Shown: piece after piece, positions 1 to 10,618 of the stretch
Numbering within the stretch: position 1 is the first letter of the stretch
Layout of the letters: each line of letters starts with the position of its first letter
Assembly: GCF_003999995.1 (NCBI RefSeq)
Contig: NZ_RJAD01000001.1
Location: forward strand, 744,001 to 808,000
Length of the DNA stretch: 64,000 nucleotides
Source: Microbacterium sulfonylureivorans
GTDB lineage: Bacteria; Actinomycetota; Actinomycetes; Actinomycetales; Microbacteriaceae
Direction: 5' to 3'
Position numbers and translations under genes: made by a program
Notes under the pieces: model-generated
Seen by the model: only the letters and a program-made list of their open reading frames with translations
What the model was told of the DNA's origin: nothing
Databases searched by the model: none

Positions 1-2821
1 TGCCGTACGCGTCCGCGACGGTGACCGTCGCCGAGACGTCGTCCGCGTTGGTGACGCTCACGACCTCGGTGATCTTGCCGGCGACGCACCGCGTGGTCGC
101 CGCCGCGGTCAGCTCGAGGCCGAACGTCACCGCCGACGACGTCGAGGGGCTCACGAGCCCGTCGGCGTAGCCGTCGTAGTGCGCGGTGACCGCGCCGACG
201 CCTGCCGGAACCGTGACCGACGCCGAGCGCTCCTCGAGGTCGACCGTCTCGGTCCACGAGCCGCCGGAGAACGTCACCGTGCCGACGACGTCGCCGTCGT
301 CGTCTGCGGCGACCTCGGCGGTCGCGGTGCGGCCGTCGGCGGTGAGCTGCGTGGTCGAGTCCACGGCCTCGACCGCGCTCCAGGTGTTCAGCGCCGTGAG
401 CACCGACTGCGACACACTGACGAACGAGCCGTGGCGGGGGCTGGCCGGGAGCCCGCCCTGCGGCCGGACGACCCACTCGGCGCGCTTCGACAGGCGGTCG
501 GCCTGGCTGCTGGATGCGATCGCGTCGGCATCGGTGAGGAAGGCGCGATAGCCGCCGGCCCCGTAGTTGTCGACGAGGAAGACGTAACCGTCCCCTTCTG
601 CCGTGTTGTTCGGGTCGCCCGCGTTGAGCTTGACGATCTCGGGGCCCTCGCCGACCTGGTTGGTCTCGAGACGCGTCATGTTCGTGTCGGTCAACTGCCA
701 CGTGGTGTTCGGGTCGGCGGTCCAGCTGGACTGCGTCGTCGGCGCGGTCAGCACCTTCGAGCGCTCCAGGAAGATGTCCTTGCCCGCTTCGAGCGTGCCC
801 GCGGCCCCACCGTCCTCGTTCTTGGTGAACCGGTAGTAGTAGTCGTCGATCTTGGTGACGGTCGAGTCGATCCGCGCGTATCCGGTGTCCTGCCAGGTCG
901 TCGGCGGGTAGGTGAACGTATGGAAGTCACGCGTGAGCACGTAGAACATGCGCGCGTGCCCGGGCCCGCTCGTGTGGGCCGCGTCGTTGTACAGGCGCGA
1001 TGCGAAGAACACCACATACGACTGCAGGTCGTCGTCCCAGTACGCCTCCGGCGCCCAGGTCATTCCGGCTTCGGGCTGGTTGATCGGGATGCCGGCATTC
1101 TGGCCGTTCGTGCGCACCCAGTTCTTCATGTCGGTCGATTCCCACACCTCGATCTTCAGGCTGCCGTTGGACTGCGCAGCCCCCCAGTCGCCGGTGCAGC
1201 CGATGCAGAGGTCGGTCGCGATCATGTAGTACTTGTCGCCCTCCGCGGAGCGGATCACGTACGGGTCGCGCAGACCGGTGGTGTCGGCGGTCGAGACGAT
1301 CGTCGGAGCACCGCCGTTGACCGGCGCGAACGAGAAGAAGTCGTTGCCCGAGGTCGCGGCCTGATAGATCTTCTCGTCGTTGTCGGCCTTGAAGTACGCC
1401 GCGGCGTAGCCGGCGTCGGGCGCCCAGCGCCCCTTCTCCGCGACGGCGACCGTGAAGCTGCGCGAAGCGGAGGCGCCGTTGAGGGTCGCGGTGGCGGTGA
1501 GCGTCACGGACTCGTCTCCTTCGCCGTACGCGGGCCGGTGGATGAGGCCGCCGCCCTTGAAGGGATCGGCGCCGCCGACGGCGGGTGCCGCGTACGAGGC
1601 GTCCGTGGGGGTCACGAGCGACGCATCCGACGAGGTCCAGGTGATCGGTGCGCCGTTGACGGCGCCCGTCGTGATCAGCGGCAGGTTCTCGGTGGTGCGC
1701 GCCGTCAGCGAGATCGCGTCGAGGTCGGCCGACAGCACGGGAGCCTTCACGACCACGTCGAACGCGATGGTCGTGCCCAGCGACGTGGTCGCGGTGATCG
1801 TCACGGGTGCGTCGACGGTGAGGCTGCTGCGCGAGACGACGCCCGAGTTGGACACGACCGCCGTGTTGGAGCTCGCCCACGTGAGGGTGATCCCGTTGGC
1901 GGAGGCGGGGAACGTCAGGTTCTTCGTCACGTTGTCGAGCGACGGGTTCGCGCCGCGGACCGTGGACTGGATGTCGAGACGGATGATCCCGTCGGTCGCC
2001 GCCGCCTTCTGCGCGGCGGTGGGCATGCTGTCGGTGACCTCCTGCGGGGTGAGCGCGACGTCCCAGAACTTCACGTCCGAGACATCCGCCTTCACCAGCG
2101 CGTCGCCGGTGTACAGCGAGCGGCCGAGGTAGCCGAGCACTCCGGTCGCGGGCACGATCGCGCTCATCAGCTTGGTGTGCGTGACGGTCGACATCTGGAT
2201 GCCGTCGCGGTAGAGCGTCAGCACGTTGCCGTTGCCGACCATCGTGAGCGTCGTCAGCCCTGGGTTCAGCTGGCCCCCGTCAGGAAGGCGCGTCTCGCCG
2301 TTACCCGAGTCCTTCACGCGGATGCCCGCAAGCACCCGGCCGCTGGGCGCGTCACTCGACCGCGGGTTGACGAAGACATGGTTGCCCAGCTGCGTCGTGT
2401 TCCAGGCGCCGATTCCGTTGCCGATGACCCAGCCGAACTGGTTGCGGGCGGTCTGCGTCGTCACCGTGTACTCGACGGTGAAGCTGTTGTCGGTGCCTGT
2501 GACGAGTCCCTGCGGCAGGGATGCATATCCGTCGCCGTTGAACCGGAGCACGCTGTCGCCCGCGACGTTCACGAACGAGTTCGCGGTCAGCCCGGTGAGC
2601 GCCGCATGGCGGCCGTTGCCCGAGACGTCGAGCAGCGACGTGCCGGAGTACGACATGTCGTAGTGCGCCGTCGGCGCGGGCCCCACGGCGGCGGTGGCCG
2701 CGAGCGGGGCGGAGAGCCCCATCAGCGACACAGCGAGTGCGGCGACGGCTGTCGAGGCGACCGCGCGGCGCAGTGAGCGCCGCCGCGGTCCCGTGATGGG
2801 CGGATGCAGTTGTGTTCTCAT
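1..2821 (-). CDS. Secreted GH43 arabinan-active enzyme, C-terminus cut by window edge
   Basis: About 940 codons are visible, starting at an ATG at 2821 behind a G-rich ribosome site; the 3' end lies outside the window. A signal peptide (about residues 1-45, RRR followed by an Ala-rich stretch) leads into a LamG/concanavalin-like domain (about 50-240) and Ig-like linkers. The GH43 five-bladed propeller follows, with LRDPYV (about 517), WAPEAYW (about 587), IDSTV (about 653) and GEGPEIV (about 727); these match the family's Asp base, Asp modulator and Glu acid positions. The last visible residues begin the RCVAGK tail shared by the other secreted proteins here. It lies 44 bases after araA on the same strand and probably belongs to the ara operon. 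GH43 on arabinan or arabinoxylan is the family expectation; exact specificity cannot be read. Confidence 0.85.
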   Translation of the reverse strand, partial: MRTQLHPPITGPRRRSLRRAVASTAVAALAVSLMGLSAPLAATAAVGPAPTAHYDMSYSGTSLLDVSGNGRHAALTGLTANSFVNVAGDSVLRFNGDGYASLPQGLVTGTDNSFTVEYTVTTQTARNQFGWVIGNGIGAWNTTQLGNHVFVNPRSSDAPSGRVLAGIRVKDSGNGETRLPDGGQLNPGLTTLTMVGNGNVLTLYRDGIQMSTVTHTKLMSAIVPATGVLGYLGRSLYTGDALVKADVSDVKFWDVALTPQEVTDSMPTAAQKAAATDGIIRLDIQSTVRGANPSLDNVTKNLTFPASANGITLTWASSNTAVVSNSGVVSRSSLTVDAPVTITATTSLGTTIAFDVVVKAPVLSADLDAISLTARTTENLPLITTGAVNGAPITWTSSDASLVTPTDASYAAPAVGGADPFKGGGLIHRPAYGEGDESVTLTATATLNGASASRSFTVAVAEKGRWAPDAGYAAAYFKADNDEKIYQAATSGNDFFSFAPVNGGAPTIVSTADTTGLRDPYVIRSAEGDKYYMIATDLCIGCTGDWGAAQSNGSLKIEVWESTDMKNWVRTNGQNAGIPINQPEAGMTWAPEAYWDDDLQSYVVFFASRLYNDAAHTSGPGHARMFYVLTRDFHTFTYPPTTWQDTGYARIDSTVTKIDDYYYRFTKNEDGGAAGTLEAGKDIFLERSKVLTAPTTQSSWTADPNTTWQLTDTNMTRLETNQVGEGPEIVKLNAGDPNNTAEGDGYVFLVDNYGAGGYRAFLTDADAIASSSQADRLSKRAEWVVRPQGGLPASPRHGSFVSVSQSVLTALNTWSAVEAVDSTTQLTADGRTATAEVAADDDGDVVGTVTFSGGSWTETVDLEERSASVTVPAGVGAVTAHYDGYADGLVSPSTSSAVTFGLELTAAATTRCVAGKITEVVSVTNADDVSATVTVADAYG

Positions 2822-2865
2822 CGGCGAGAACCCCCCTCGGGTCGGGTTGGTGGTGCGTGCCCCGC

Positions 2866-4377
2866 TCAGAGGCCCTGAGCGAGTCGGTAGTACGCCTGGT
2901 TCCACCGCAGTTCGCGCTGGAAGCCGCGGACGGTGGTGTCCTCGTCGATGACGACGAGCTCGGTCTTGGCGATCTCGGCGAAGTCGCGGAACACCTCGAT
3001 GCCCACGGCGGTGGTCATCACGGTGTGGTGCGCGGCGCCGGCGGCGAGCCAGCACGCCGTCGAGGTGGCGAAGTCGGGTGCGGGCTCCCACACGGCTCGG
3101 CCGACGGGGAGCTTGGGCAGATCGGGGGCGTCGACGTTCTGCACGACGTTGGCGACGAGGCGGAAGCGGTCGCGCATGTCGCTCATCGCGACGACGAGGG
3201 CGGGGCCGGGGTCGGCGGTGAAGACCAGGCGCACCGGGTCGTCCTTGCCGCCGATGCCGAGCTCGTGCACCTCGAGGCGCGGCTTCGCGGTGGTCAGCGA
3301 CGGCGAGACCTCGAGCATGTGCGCGCCGAGGATGCGCTCCGCACCGGGGACGAGGTCGTACGTGTAGTCCTCCATGAGGCTCGCGCCGCCGGGGAGGCCG
3401 GAGCCCATGACATTCGCGACGCGGACCAGGATCGCGGTCTTCCAGTCGCCCTCGGCGCCGAACCCGTAGCCCTCGGCCATGAGCCGCTGCACGGCGAGAC
3501 CAGGCAGCTGCTTCAGCGCGCCGAGATCCTCGAACGAGGTCGTGAACGCGCCGAAGCCGCCCTCCTCCAGGAACGAGCGCAGGCCGAGCTCGATCGCGGC
3601 GCCGTCGCGCAGCGACTGGTGGCGCGCGGCTCCCGGCAGCATCTCGTCGGCCACGTCGTACGCGTCGACGTACTCCTGGACGAGTGCGTCGATGTCGGCG
3701 TTGGAGGCGGCCTCGACCGCTTCGACGAGCTCGTTGACGCCCCACGTGTTGACCTGCACGCCGAACCGCAGCTCGGCCTCGGTCTTGTCGCCCTCGGTGA
3801 CGGCGACGTAGCGCATGTTGTCGCCGAAACGGGCCAGCTTGAGCGTGCGCGACGCGGTCCAGCCGGCGGCTGCGCGCTGCCAGTCCTCGACCTGCTGCCG
3901 CACCACCGGGTTCGACACGTGACCGACCACGGTCTTGCGCGCCACGCCCAGGCGGGTCTGGATGTAGCCGAACTCCCGGTCGCCGTGCGCGGCCTGGTTC
4001 AGGTTCATGAAGTCGAAGTCGATGTCGGCCCACGGCAGCTCGACGTTCGCCTGCGTGTGAAGGTGCAGCAGCGGCTTCTGCAGCGCGTCGAGACCCGCGA
4101 TCCACATCTTCGCCGGGCTGAACGTGTGCATCCACGCGATCACGCCGATCACGTCGTCTCGGGTGTTCACTTCGAGCGCGAGACGGCGGATCGAGTCGGA
4201 GTCCTTCAGGACCGGCTTCCACACGATCTTCACCGGCAGCCCCGCCAGGCCGTCGACGACCGCCTGCGACTGCTCGGCCACCTGACGCAGCGTCTCCTCG
4301 CCGTAGAGGTTCTGGCTGCCGGTGACGAACCACACCTCGTACGAATCGAGCGAGGTGGCGAGTGGCTGACGGGTCAT
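2866..4377 (-). CDS. araA: L-arabinose isomerase
   Basis: 503 residues, the usual AraA length. It converts L-arabinose to L-ribulose in the cytoplasm. The N-terminus carries the family signature [16 protein letters not shown]. The metal/active-site region is intact: [27 protein letters not shown] and AAHHTV hold the two Glu and two His expected by comparison with E. coli AraA. The ATG at 4377 has AGAAGGAA about eight bases upstream. It lies 43 bases after araB on the same strand and is the last catabolic gene of the transporter-araD-araB-araA operon. Confidence 0.97.
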   Translation of the reverse strand: MTRQPLATSLDSYEVWFVTGSQNLYGEETLRQVAEQSQAVVDGLAGLPVKIVWKPVLKDSDSIRRLALEVNTRDDVIGVIAWMHTFSPAKMWIAGLDALQKPLLHLHTQANVELPWADIDFDFMNLNQAAHGDREFGYIQTRLGVARKTVVGHVSNPVVRQQVEDWQRAAAGWTASRTLKLARFGDNMRYVAVTEGDKTEAELRFGVQVNTWGVNELVEAVEAASNADIDALVQEYVDAYDVADEMLPGAARHQSLRDGAAIELGLRSFLEEGGFGAFTTSFEDLGALKQLPGLAVQRLMAEGYGFGAEGDWKTAILVRVANVMGSGLPGGASLMEDYTYDLVPGAERILGAHMLEVSPSLTTAKPRLEVHELGIGGKDDPVRLVFTADPGPALVVAMSDMRDRFRLVANVVQNVDAPDLPKLPVGRAVWEPAPDFATSTACWLAAGAAHHTVMTTAVGIEVFRDFAEIAKTELVVIDEDTTVRGFQRELRWNQAYYRLAQGL

Positions 4378-4420
4378 GAAGGTTCCTTCTGGGTCTTTCC
4401 GGGGAGGGGGGAGGTCTGGG

Positions 4421-6037
4421 TCAGAGCGCCTGCACGGCGGCTCGCTCTATGGCGAGTCCGGCGCGATAGCGCGAGAGGTAGGCGGCGAAGCCCGGGACGT
4501 CTTCGGGGTCGGGCTCGACCGTGTGGAACTCGGCGCCGTCGAACACGCGCTCGCGCAGGAAGCCGTCGAGGTCGGTCTCCGATGCCGCGGACAGGTAGGC
4601 CGCCAGCACGGCGATCCCCCACGCGCCGCCCTCGGATGCCGTCTCACCGACGGCCACGGGCGCGTCGAGCGCTCCGGCGAGGAACCGCTGCGCAACCCCC
4701 GCGGTGCGGAACATCCCGCCGTGCGCGAACATGCGGTCGAGCTCGACCCCTTCGCCCTGGAGCACACGCATGCCGAGTGCAAGCGTGCCGAACACGCCGT
4801 AGATCTGCGCGCGCATGAAGTTGGAGAGCGTCAGGCGGCTGTCGGGCGTGCGGACGAAGAGCGGCCGCCCTTCCGACATGCCGGCGATCGGCTCGCCGGC
4901 GAGGTGGTTGTACGCGATCAGTCCGCCGGCGTCCGGATCTCCGTCGAGGGCCTCACGGAAGAGCACCTCGAAGACGTCGTCCGAGCCCAGCTGGCCGCCG
5001 CTCACCGTGGCGAAGCGGCCGAACAGACCGACCCACGCCGCGAGCTCGCTCGCGCCGTTGTTGCAGTGGACCATCGCCACCGGATCGCCTGCCGGGGTGG
5101 TGACGAGGTCGAGCTCGTGGTGGACGTTCTCCAGCGGTCGCTCGAGGACGACCATGGCGAAGATGCTCGTACCGGCGCTGACGTTGCCGGTGCGCGGTGC
5201 GACCGAGCAGGTCGCGACCATGCCGGTGCCCGCGTCGCCCTCGGGCGGGCAGAGCGGGATGCCCGGCTGCAGCGCGCCGGTCGGATCCAGCAGCGCCGCA
5301 CCCTCCGCGGTGAGCTCGCCGGCAGCCTGGCCCGCGACGAGCACGACGGGCAGCAGCTCCGAGACGCGCAGCCCGAACGCCCGCTCGGAGACGAGACGGT
5401 CGAACTTGTCGAGCATGGGTGCGTCGTAGTCGTTGGTCGCCGCGTCGATCGGGAACATGCCCGACGCGTCCCCGACCCCGAGCACCTTGCGGCCCGTCAG
5501 GCGCCAGTGCACGTACCCGGCCAGCGTCGTCAGGAAGCGCACGTCCGTGACGTGCGGCTCCTCGTCGAGCACGGCCTGGTACAGGTGCGCGACCGACCAG
5601 CGCAGCGGGATGTTCACGCCGAAGAGCTCCGACAGCACGCCCGCGGCGCGGCCGGTCGTGGTGTTGCGCCAGGTGCGGAACGGAACCTGCAGCTCGCCCT
5701 CCGCGTCGAACGCGAGGTACCCGTGCATCATGGCCGAGATCCCGATGGCGCCGAACGTGGTCGGCGTGACTCCGTGTCGCTCCTGCACGTCGTCGGCGAG
5801 GTCGGCGAACGCGGCCTGGAGGCCGGCCCACACCGCGTCGAGCGCGTACGTCCAGACCCGGTCCTCGAACTGGTTCTCCCACTCGTGGCTGCCCACTGCG
5901 AGGACGGTGGACGGATCGTCGGCGAGCACGAGGCACGCCTTGATCCGTGTTGACCCGAGCTCTATGCCGAGCGCGGTGCGACCCGCGACGATCGCGGCGG
6001 CCGCGGCATCCGGGGCCGTCTGCGTCTGTTCGGTCAT
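4421..6037 (-). CDS. araB: L-ribulokinase, FGGY family
   Basis: 538 residues. FGGY sugar kinases phosphorylate L-ribulose with ATP to give L-ribulose 5-phosphate. The N-terminal phosphate-binding strand [14 protein letters not shown], the [13 protein letters not shown] loop and the C-terminal ATP-site segment around [16 protein letters not shown] are visible. The start ATG (6037) overlaps the araD stop by four bases (ATGA), so translation is probably coupled. The position between araD and araA decides the substrate; sequence alone would only give FGGY kinase. Confidence 0.92.
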   Translation of the reverse strand: MTEQTQTAPDAAAAAIVAGRTALGIELGSTRIKACLVLADDPSTVLAVGSHEWENQFEDRVWTYALDAVWAGLQAAFADLADDVQERHGVTPTTFGAIGISAMMHGYLAFDAEGELQVPFRTWRNTTTGRAAGVLSELFGVNIPLRWSVAHLYQAVLDEEPHVTDVRFLTTLAGYVHWRLTGRKVLGVGDASGMFPIDAATNDYDAPMLDKFDRLVSERAFGLRVSELLPVVLVAGQAAGELTAEGAALLDPTGALQPGIPLCPPEGDAGTGMVATCSVAPRTGNVSAGTSIFAMVVLERPLENVHHELDLVTTPAGDPVAMVHCNNGASELAAWVGLFGRFATVSGGQLGSDDVFEVLFREALDGDPDAGGLIAYNHLAGEPIAGMSEGRPLFVRTPDSRLTLSNFMRAQIYGVFGTLALGMRVLQGEGVELDRMFAHGGMFRTAGVAQRFLAGALDAPVAVGETASEGGAWGIAVLAAYLSAASETDLDGFLRERVFDGAEFHTVEPDPEDVPGFAAYLSRYRAGLAIERAAVQAL

Positions 6038-6741
6038 CGCCGTTCGTCCCCGCTCTGGCCATAGACGTTCTGGTAGCGGTCGTAGAGGCTGTCGATCGCC
6101 TCCTGCGGGATCGGGATGAGCGGACCGGCCTCACGGGCGAAGTGCACGGTGCGGGCGACGTCCTCGACCATGACCGCGGCCTTGACCGCGTCCTTCGCGG
6201 AGGTGCCGATCGTGAACGGGCCGTGGTTCTGCATCAGCACGGCGCGCGACCGGTGGCCGGACAGTGTCTCGACGATGCCGCGGCCGATCGAATCGTCGCC
6301 GATGATCGCGAACGGGCCGATCGGGATCGGGCCGCCGAACTCGTCGGCCATCGCCGTGATCACGCACGGGATCTCCTCGCCGCGCGCCGCCCACGCCACC
6401 GCGTAGGTCGAGTGGGTGTGCACCACTCCCCCGACGGCGGGCATGTTGCGGTAGACGTAGGCGTGCGCCGCGGTATCGCTCGACGGGCTGCGGTCACTCC
6501 CTGGCGAGCCCGGGACGACGTTGCCGTCGAGGTCGCAGAGGATCATGTTCTCGGGCGCGAGGTCGTCGTACGAGACGCCCGACGGCTTGATCACGAACAG
6601 GTCCGCGCCGGGTACGCGGCCCGAGACGTTGCCGCCGGTCCACACCACCAGGCCGTACCGGACCAGCTCGCCGTGCAGCTTCGCCACGTCCTCGCGGACG
6701 GCGTCGACGGATGCCTGCACCTCAGGCGTGAGGGCCGCCAT
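6034..6741 (-). CDS. araD: L-ribulose-5-phosphate 4-epimerase
   Basis: 235 residues, close to E. coli AraD (231). A class II aldolase-fold enzyme that converts L-ribulose 5-phosphate to D-xylulose 5-phosphate. Visible hallmarks are TGGNVSGR near the N-terminus, the zinc-binding HTHSTYA pair and NHGPFTIG. The ATG at 6741 shares its first base with the TGA of the upstream permease gene (TGATG), which fixes this start even though the frame stays open much further upstream. The downstream end overlaps araB by four bases. Confidence 0.95.
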   Translation of the reverse strand: MAALTPEVQASVDAVREDVAKLHGELVRYGLVVWTGGNVSGRVPGADLFVIKPSGVSYDDLAPENMILCDLDGNVVPGSPGSDRSPSSDTAAHAYVYRNMPAVGGVVHTHSTYAVAWAARGEEIPCVITAMADEFGGPIPIGPFAIIGDDSIGRGIVETLSGHRSRAVLMQNHGPFTIGTSAKDAVKAAVMVEDVARTVHFAREAGPLIPIPQEAIDSLYDRYQNVYGQSGDERR

Positions 6742-7811
6742 CAGCTCGCCCTTCGCCGCGTCAGCGCGCGCTGCAGCAGTACGAACACGAGCAGGACGGC
6801 GCCTGTGATGATCGTGAGGTACTCGGGGTTGATCGTCCCGTCCTTCGTGATGATGAGACGCAGCGCCGCGATCACGAAGACGCCGACGACCGAGCCCAGC
6901 ACATAGCCGTAGCCGCCCGTGAGCAGGGTCCCGCCGATGACGACGGCTGCGATCGCGTCGAGCTCCCAGCCGATGCCGGTGACGTTCTGAGCCTTGCCGC
7001 CGACTTCCGCCGTGTAGACGATCGCCGCCAGACCCGAGAGCGCGCCCGAGATGATGTAGATGCCCACGCGTGTCCGTGCGACCGGCAGACCCATCAGTCC
7101 CGCCGACGACTCGCTGCCGCCGATCGCGTAGACCGTGCGCCCGCTGCGACTGCGATGCATGAAGAACATGCCGCCGATCACGACGAGCACGGCGATGAGC
7201 AGCCCGGGCGTGACGGTCAGGTCGTTGACCTTGGGCCCGTCGAGGATCTTCCAGTCCGTGGCGAGCAGGTGGATCGGCGAGTCCTCGGGCGCCTGCACGG
7301 GCGTGGTCGAGAGGATCGAGGCCAGTCCGCGCGCGAGGAACATCATCGCGAGCGTCGCGATGAACGGCTGCACGTTGAAGTACTGGATCATGACGCCCGC
7401 GATCACGCCGAACATCGCACCGAACAGGATCATGAGCAGCATCGAGACCCAGCCGTTGATGCCGATGTTCATGAGCATGACGCCCGCCACCGAGCTGAAC
7501 GCGACGACCGCGCCGACGGACAGGTCGATGCCGCCCGAGACGATCACGATGGTCATGCCGACAGCCAGGATGATCGTCGGCGCGAAGCTGATGAGAAGGC
7601 TCGACATGGTTCCCGCGTGGAAGACCCTGCCGTACGCGACCTCGGCGTAGATGAGCATTCCGAACAGCAGCACGAGTGCGGCGAGCGTGGGGATCAGCGT
7701 CTGATTGCGCTCCCACAGTCGTGACAGGCGAGCGGCGCTGGCGGTGTTCCTGCTCTCCGGCAGGTCGGGGACGGGCGGAACTGCTTCGGCGAGCGTGCGT
7801 GAAGAGCTCAT
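6741..7811 (-). CDS. Sugar ABC transporter permease (RbsC/YjfF class)
   Basis: 356 residues with about nine or ten hydrophobic spans, of the RbsC/AraH/YtfT/YjfF permease family. It would form the membrane channel with the permease encoded just upstream. The loop that contacts the ATPase is visible as ELDAIAAVVIGGTLLTGG. The start at 7811 is set by an ATGA overlap with the previous gene. Two different permeases plus a YtfQ-like binding protein match the YtfQ-YtfR-YtfT-YjfF arrangement rather than the single-permease AraFGH one. The cargo is inferred to be L-arabinose from the downstream araDBA genes. Confidence 0.9.
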   Translation of the reverse strand: MSSSRTLAEAVPPVPDLPESRNTASAARLSRLWERNQTLIPTLAALVLLFGMLIYAEVAYGRVFHAGTMSSLLISFAPTIILAVGMTIVIVSGGIDLSVGAVVAFSSVAGVMLMNIGINGWVSMLLMILFGAMFGVIAGVMIQYFNVQPFIATLAMMFLARGLASILSTTPVQAPEDSPIHLLATDWKILDGPKVNDLTVTPGLLIAVLVVIGGMFFMHRSRSGRTVYAIGGSESSAGLMGLPVARTRVGIYIISGALSGLAAIVYTAEVGGKAQNVTGIGWELDAIAAVVIGGTLLTGGYGYVLGSVVGVFVIAALRLIITKDGTINPEYLTIITGAVLLVFVLLQRALTRRRAS

Positions 7812-8893
7812 GCGACGACCTCGTTCGAGACGGGTGCGGCCTGTTCCGCTGCGGGCGGAGCGGGCGGGCTGGGCGTGCCCGGCGACTTCGTGCGCCCGAG
7901 TGCCCACGAGCGCACCCGCTCGGACTGCAGCAGCACGAGGACGATGATGACGAGAGCCTTGAACGCCGGCGTCGCCGCGGCGGGGATGCCGAGGAACAGC
8001 ACGGTCTTATTGAGGGTCGCGATCAGGAGCGCGCCGACCGTGGAGCCCACGATCGAGAACTTCCCGCCGGCGAGCGATGTGCCGCCGATGACCACGGCGA
8101 GGATCGCATCGAGCTCCATCAGGTTCCCGGTGCCGCCCACACTCACGGTCATCACTTCCGAGACGCTGAACAGACCGCCGACCGAGGCGAGCGCGGCCGA
8201 GAGGATGTACACGCCGATCAGGATGGGACGAGGACGGATGCCTGCGAGCCGGCTCGCGTGCGGGTTGATGCCGATCGACTCGATCATGAGTCCGAGCGCT
8301 GTGCGGCGCATCGCCAGGGCGATGAGCACGACGATCGCGATGGCGAGCACGAAGCTCGTCGGGATGCCGAGGATCTGTCCGTTCGCGAGGAGACGGAACG
8401 GCTCGTTGGTGGCGTCGGTGTTCTGCCCGCTCGTGATGACGCGCGCGATGCCGCGCGCGGCGAGCATCATGATCAGCGTGGTGATGAAGGGCTGCAGCCC
8501 GACGACTGCGACCAGGAAGCCGTTGATCGCGCCGAGGACGATCGTGAGCGCGAGCGCGAGGCCGATCGCCGTCAGCATCGCCGCCACCGGCGTCGAACCG
8601 TCCATGCCCGAGAGGGTCTGCATCGCCACCGCTCCGCCGACGGCCATCATCGAGCCGACGGAGAGGTCGATTCCGCCCGTCGCGATCACGAATGTCATGC
8701 CGAGCGCGATCATGATGATCGGCGCCGAGACGCGCAGGATGTCGAGCACGTTGCCCGTGAGCATCCCGGTCGTCGGGTTGACGCTGATCGCGAGGTATGC
8801 CGGATTCTTGATCGAGTTGATCAGCAGCAGCACCGCGATGCCGACGATGGCCCAGAACCAGGGCGTGCGCAGCGCGATCTTGACGCGGCTCAT
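7808..8893 (-). CDS. Sugar ABC transporter permease (RbsC/YtfT class)
   Basis: 361 residues, multi-spanning, and homologous to the next permease. The ATPase-contacting segment reads ELDAILAVVIGGTSLAGG. It ends in a Pro/Ala-rich cytoplasmic tail. Its start (8893) overlaps the ATPase stop by four bases and its stop overlaps the next permease start by four bases, so the transporter genes form one tightly coupled unit. It is probably the heterodimer partner of the 6741-7811 product. Confidence 0.9.
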   Translation of the reverse strand: MSRVKIALRTPWFWAIVGIAVLLLINSIKNPAYLAISVNPTTGMLTGNVLDILRVSAPIIMIALGMTFVIATGGIDLSVGSMMAVGGAVAMQTLSGMDGSTPVAAMLTAIGLALALTIVLGAINGFLVAVVGLQPFITTLIMMLAARGIARVITSGQNTDATNEPFRLLANGQILGIPTSFVLAIAIVVLIALAMRRTALGLMIESIGINPHASRLAGIRPRPILIGVYILSAALASVGGLFSVSEVMTVSVGGTGNLMELDAILAVVIGGTSLAGGKFSIVGSTVGALLIATLNKTVLFLGIPAAATPAFKALVIIVLVLLQSERVRSWALGRTKSPGTPSPPAPPAAEQAAPVSNEVVA

Positions 8894-10497
8894 GACGCGT
8901 TCCCTTCCTGGTTGGCTGCGGTCTCTCCCGCGGCGACCTCTTCGGCGAGGGCCTCGGCGGTCTTCTCTGCCTCATCGCCCGACTCGGTGGCGATGACCGA
9001 GACGATGCTCTCGGCCGTGACCTCCGGCCCGTTGATGACCTCTCCCACCTTCTGATGGTCCTTGAGGATGACGATCCGCTCGGAGAGGCGGACGACCTCC
9101 TCCAGCTCGGAGGAGATGAACACGACGCTCATCCCGCCCTCGGCGAGTTCGGCCACGGTCTCCTGGATGTCGGCCTTGGCGCCGACGTCGATGCCGCGGG
9201 TCGGCTCGTCGAGAAGGAGCAGATCGGGATCGGTGGCCAGCCACCGGCCGAGCAGCACCTTCTGCTGGTTGCCGCCCGAGAGCAGACGGATGGGGCGGTC
9301 GGGGTCGTTCGGCCGCACGCTGAAGCGCTCCATGTAGGTCTTGACCAGCTGGTCGACCTCGCGAGCGGGCACACGACGGAGCCAGCCGCGGCGGGCCTGG
9401 ACGGCGAGCATGATGTTCTCGCGGACGCTCAGATCGCCGACGATGCCATCGTCGCGACGGCTCTCGGTCGAATAGGCGATTCCGTGGGAGAGGCCCGCGA
9501 CGGGAGAGTTCAGCGAGATCTTCTTGCCGCGGAGCCGGGTCGTCCCCGTGTCGGCCTTGTCGGCGCCGGCGATGAGCCTGGCGAGTTCGGTGCGCCCGGC
9601 CCCGAGGAGCCCTGCGAATCCGACGACCTCGCCGGCGTGGATCTCGAGATCCGTGGGTTCGATCGCTCCCTTGCGACCGAGATCCTCGGCGGCGAAGAGC
9701 GGCGTGACCGTGCGGTCGCGCTGCTGAGTCTGCCTGTTGGACCCGAGGGCTCGAAGCGCCTCGAAGTCCTTGCCGATCATCTTCGAGATGAGCTGCGTGC
9801 GATCGAGGTCGCGCTTGAGGTACTCGCCCACGAAGGCGCCGTTGCGCAGGACCGTGATGCGGTCGCTGATCGCGTACACCTGGTCGAGGAAGTGCGAGAC
9901 GAAGAGGATCGCGACACCCTGGTCGCGGAGCCGGCGGATGACGTCGAAGAGCACTTCGACCTCGTGAGCGTCGAGGCTCGAGGTCGGCTCGTCGAGGATG
10001 AGCACCTTGGAGTCGGTGACCATTGCGCGGCTGATGGCGACGAGCTGCTGGATCGCGATGGAGATCGACGAAAGAGGAGCGCGGGGGTCGAGGTCGCCGA
10101 GACCCATGCGGGCGAGGGCCTCACGGGCGCGAGCGTACGTCTTGCGCCAATTGATGCCGGTCCAATCGTGCACCTCGTGCCCGAGCATGACGTTCTCACC
10201 GATGGTGAGGTTCGTGCACAGATTGACTTCCTGGTAGACGGTGGAGATACCCGCGTCCTGCGCGGAGGCGGTGCCGTTGAAGTGCCGCACCTGCCCGGCG
10301 ACGACGATCTCGCCGGAGTCGATCTGGTAGACGCCGGTGAGCGCCTTGATGAGGGTGGACTTGCCGGCGCCGTTCTCGCCCATGAGCGTGTGGACTTCGC
10401 CGGGAAGCAGCCGGAAGCTGACGTCGTCGAGCGCCTTCACTCCTGGGAAGGTGATGGACGCGTTGCGGACCTCGACGATCGCGATCGGTTCGATCAT
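8890..10497 (-). CDS. Sugar ABC transporter ATP-binding protein (two ABC domains)
   Basis: 535 residues with the tandem-domain layout of AraG/RbsA/YtfR ATPases. Domain 1 has Walker [10 protein letters not shown] (about residue 37) and Walker B VLILDEPTSSLD. Domain 2 has the degenerate Walker A GLLGAGRTEL, signature LLSGGNQQK and Walker [15 protein letters not shown]. It energises uptake of the sugar bound by the 10619-11626 lipoprotein. The ATG at 10497 follows AGAGGAAT. The frame stays open further upstream, but those codons cross the intercistronic hairpin, so the shorter start is chosen. Confidence 0.93.
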   Translation of the reverse strand: MIEPIAIVEVRNASITFPGVKALDDVSFRLLPGEVHTLMGENGAGKSTLIKALTGVYQIDSGEIVVAGQVRHFNGTASAQDAGISTVYQEVNLCTNLTIGENVMLGHEVHDWTGINWRKTYARAREALARMGLGDLDPRAPLSSISIAIQQLVAISRAMVTDSKVLILDEPTSSLDAHEVEVLFDVIRRLRDQGVAILFVSHFLDQVYAISDRITVLRNGAFVGEYLKRDLDRTQLISKMIGKDFEALRALGSNRQTQQRDRTVTPLFAAEDLGRKGAIEPTDLEIHAGEVVGFAGLLGAGRTELARLIAGADKADTGTTRLRGKKISLNSPVAGLSHGIAYSTESRRDDGIVGDLSVRENIMLAVQARRGWLRRVPAREVDQLVKTYMERFSVRPNDPDRPIRLLSGGNQQKVLLGRWLATDPDLLLLDEPTRGIDVGAKADIQETVAELAEGGMSVVFISSELEEVVRLSERIVILKDHQKVGEVINGPEVTAESIVSVIATESGDEAEKTAEALAEEVAAGETAANQEGNAS

Positions 10498-10550
10498 GGC
10501 TGCTTCATTCCTCTTTGCTGCGGGGAGCTCGTGCTGGATGGAGACGAGCA

Positions 10551-10585
10551 CGAGCGGGGGCCGCCGGAACGGCAACCCCCGCTCG
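10551..10585 (-). terminator. Intercistronic hairpin after the binding-protein gene
   Basis: Perfect 10-base inverted repeat CGAGCGGGGG / CCCCCGCTCG with an extra inner GCCG-GAA-CGGC stem. It lies 34 bases past the stop of the binding-protein gene and before the ATPase gene. There is no T-run. The likely role is partial termination or mRNA protection, giving more binding protein than channel, as is common in sugar ABC operons. Confidence 0.7.
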
Positions 10586-10618
10586 CATCACTTCTCGTCT
10601 CGTCGAGGCTGAGTCGAA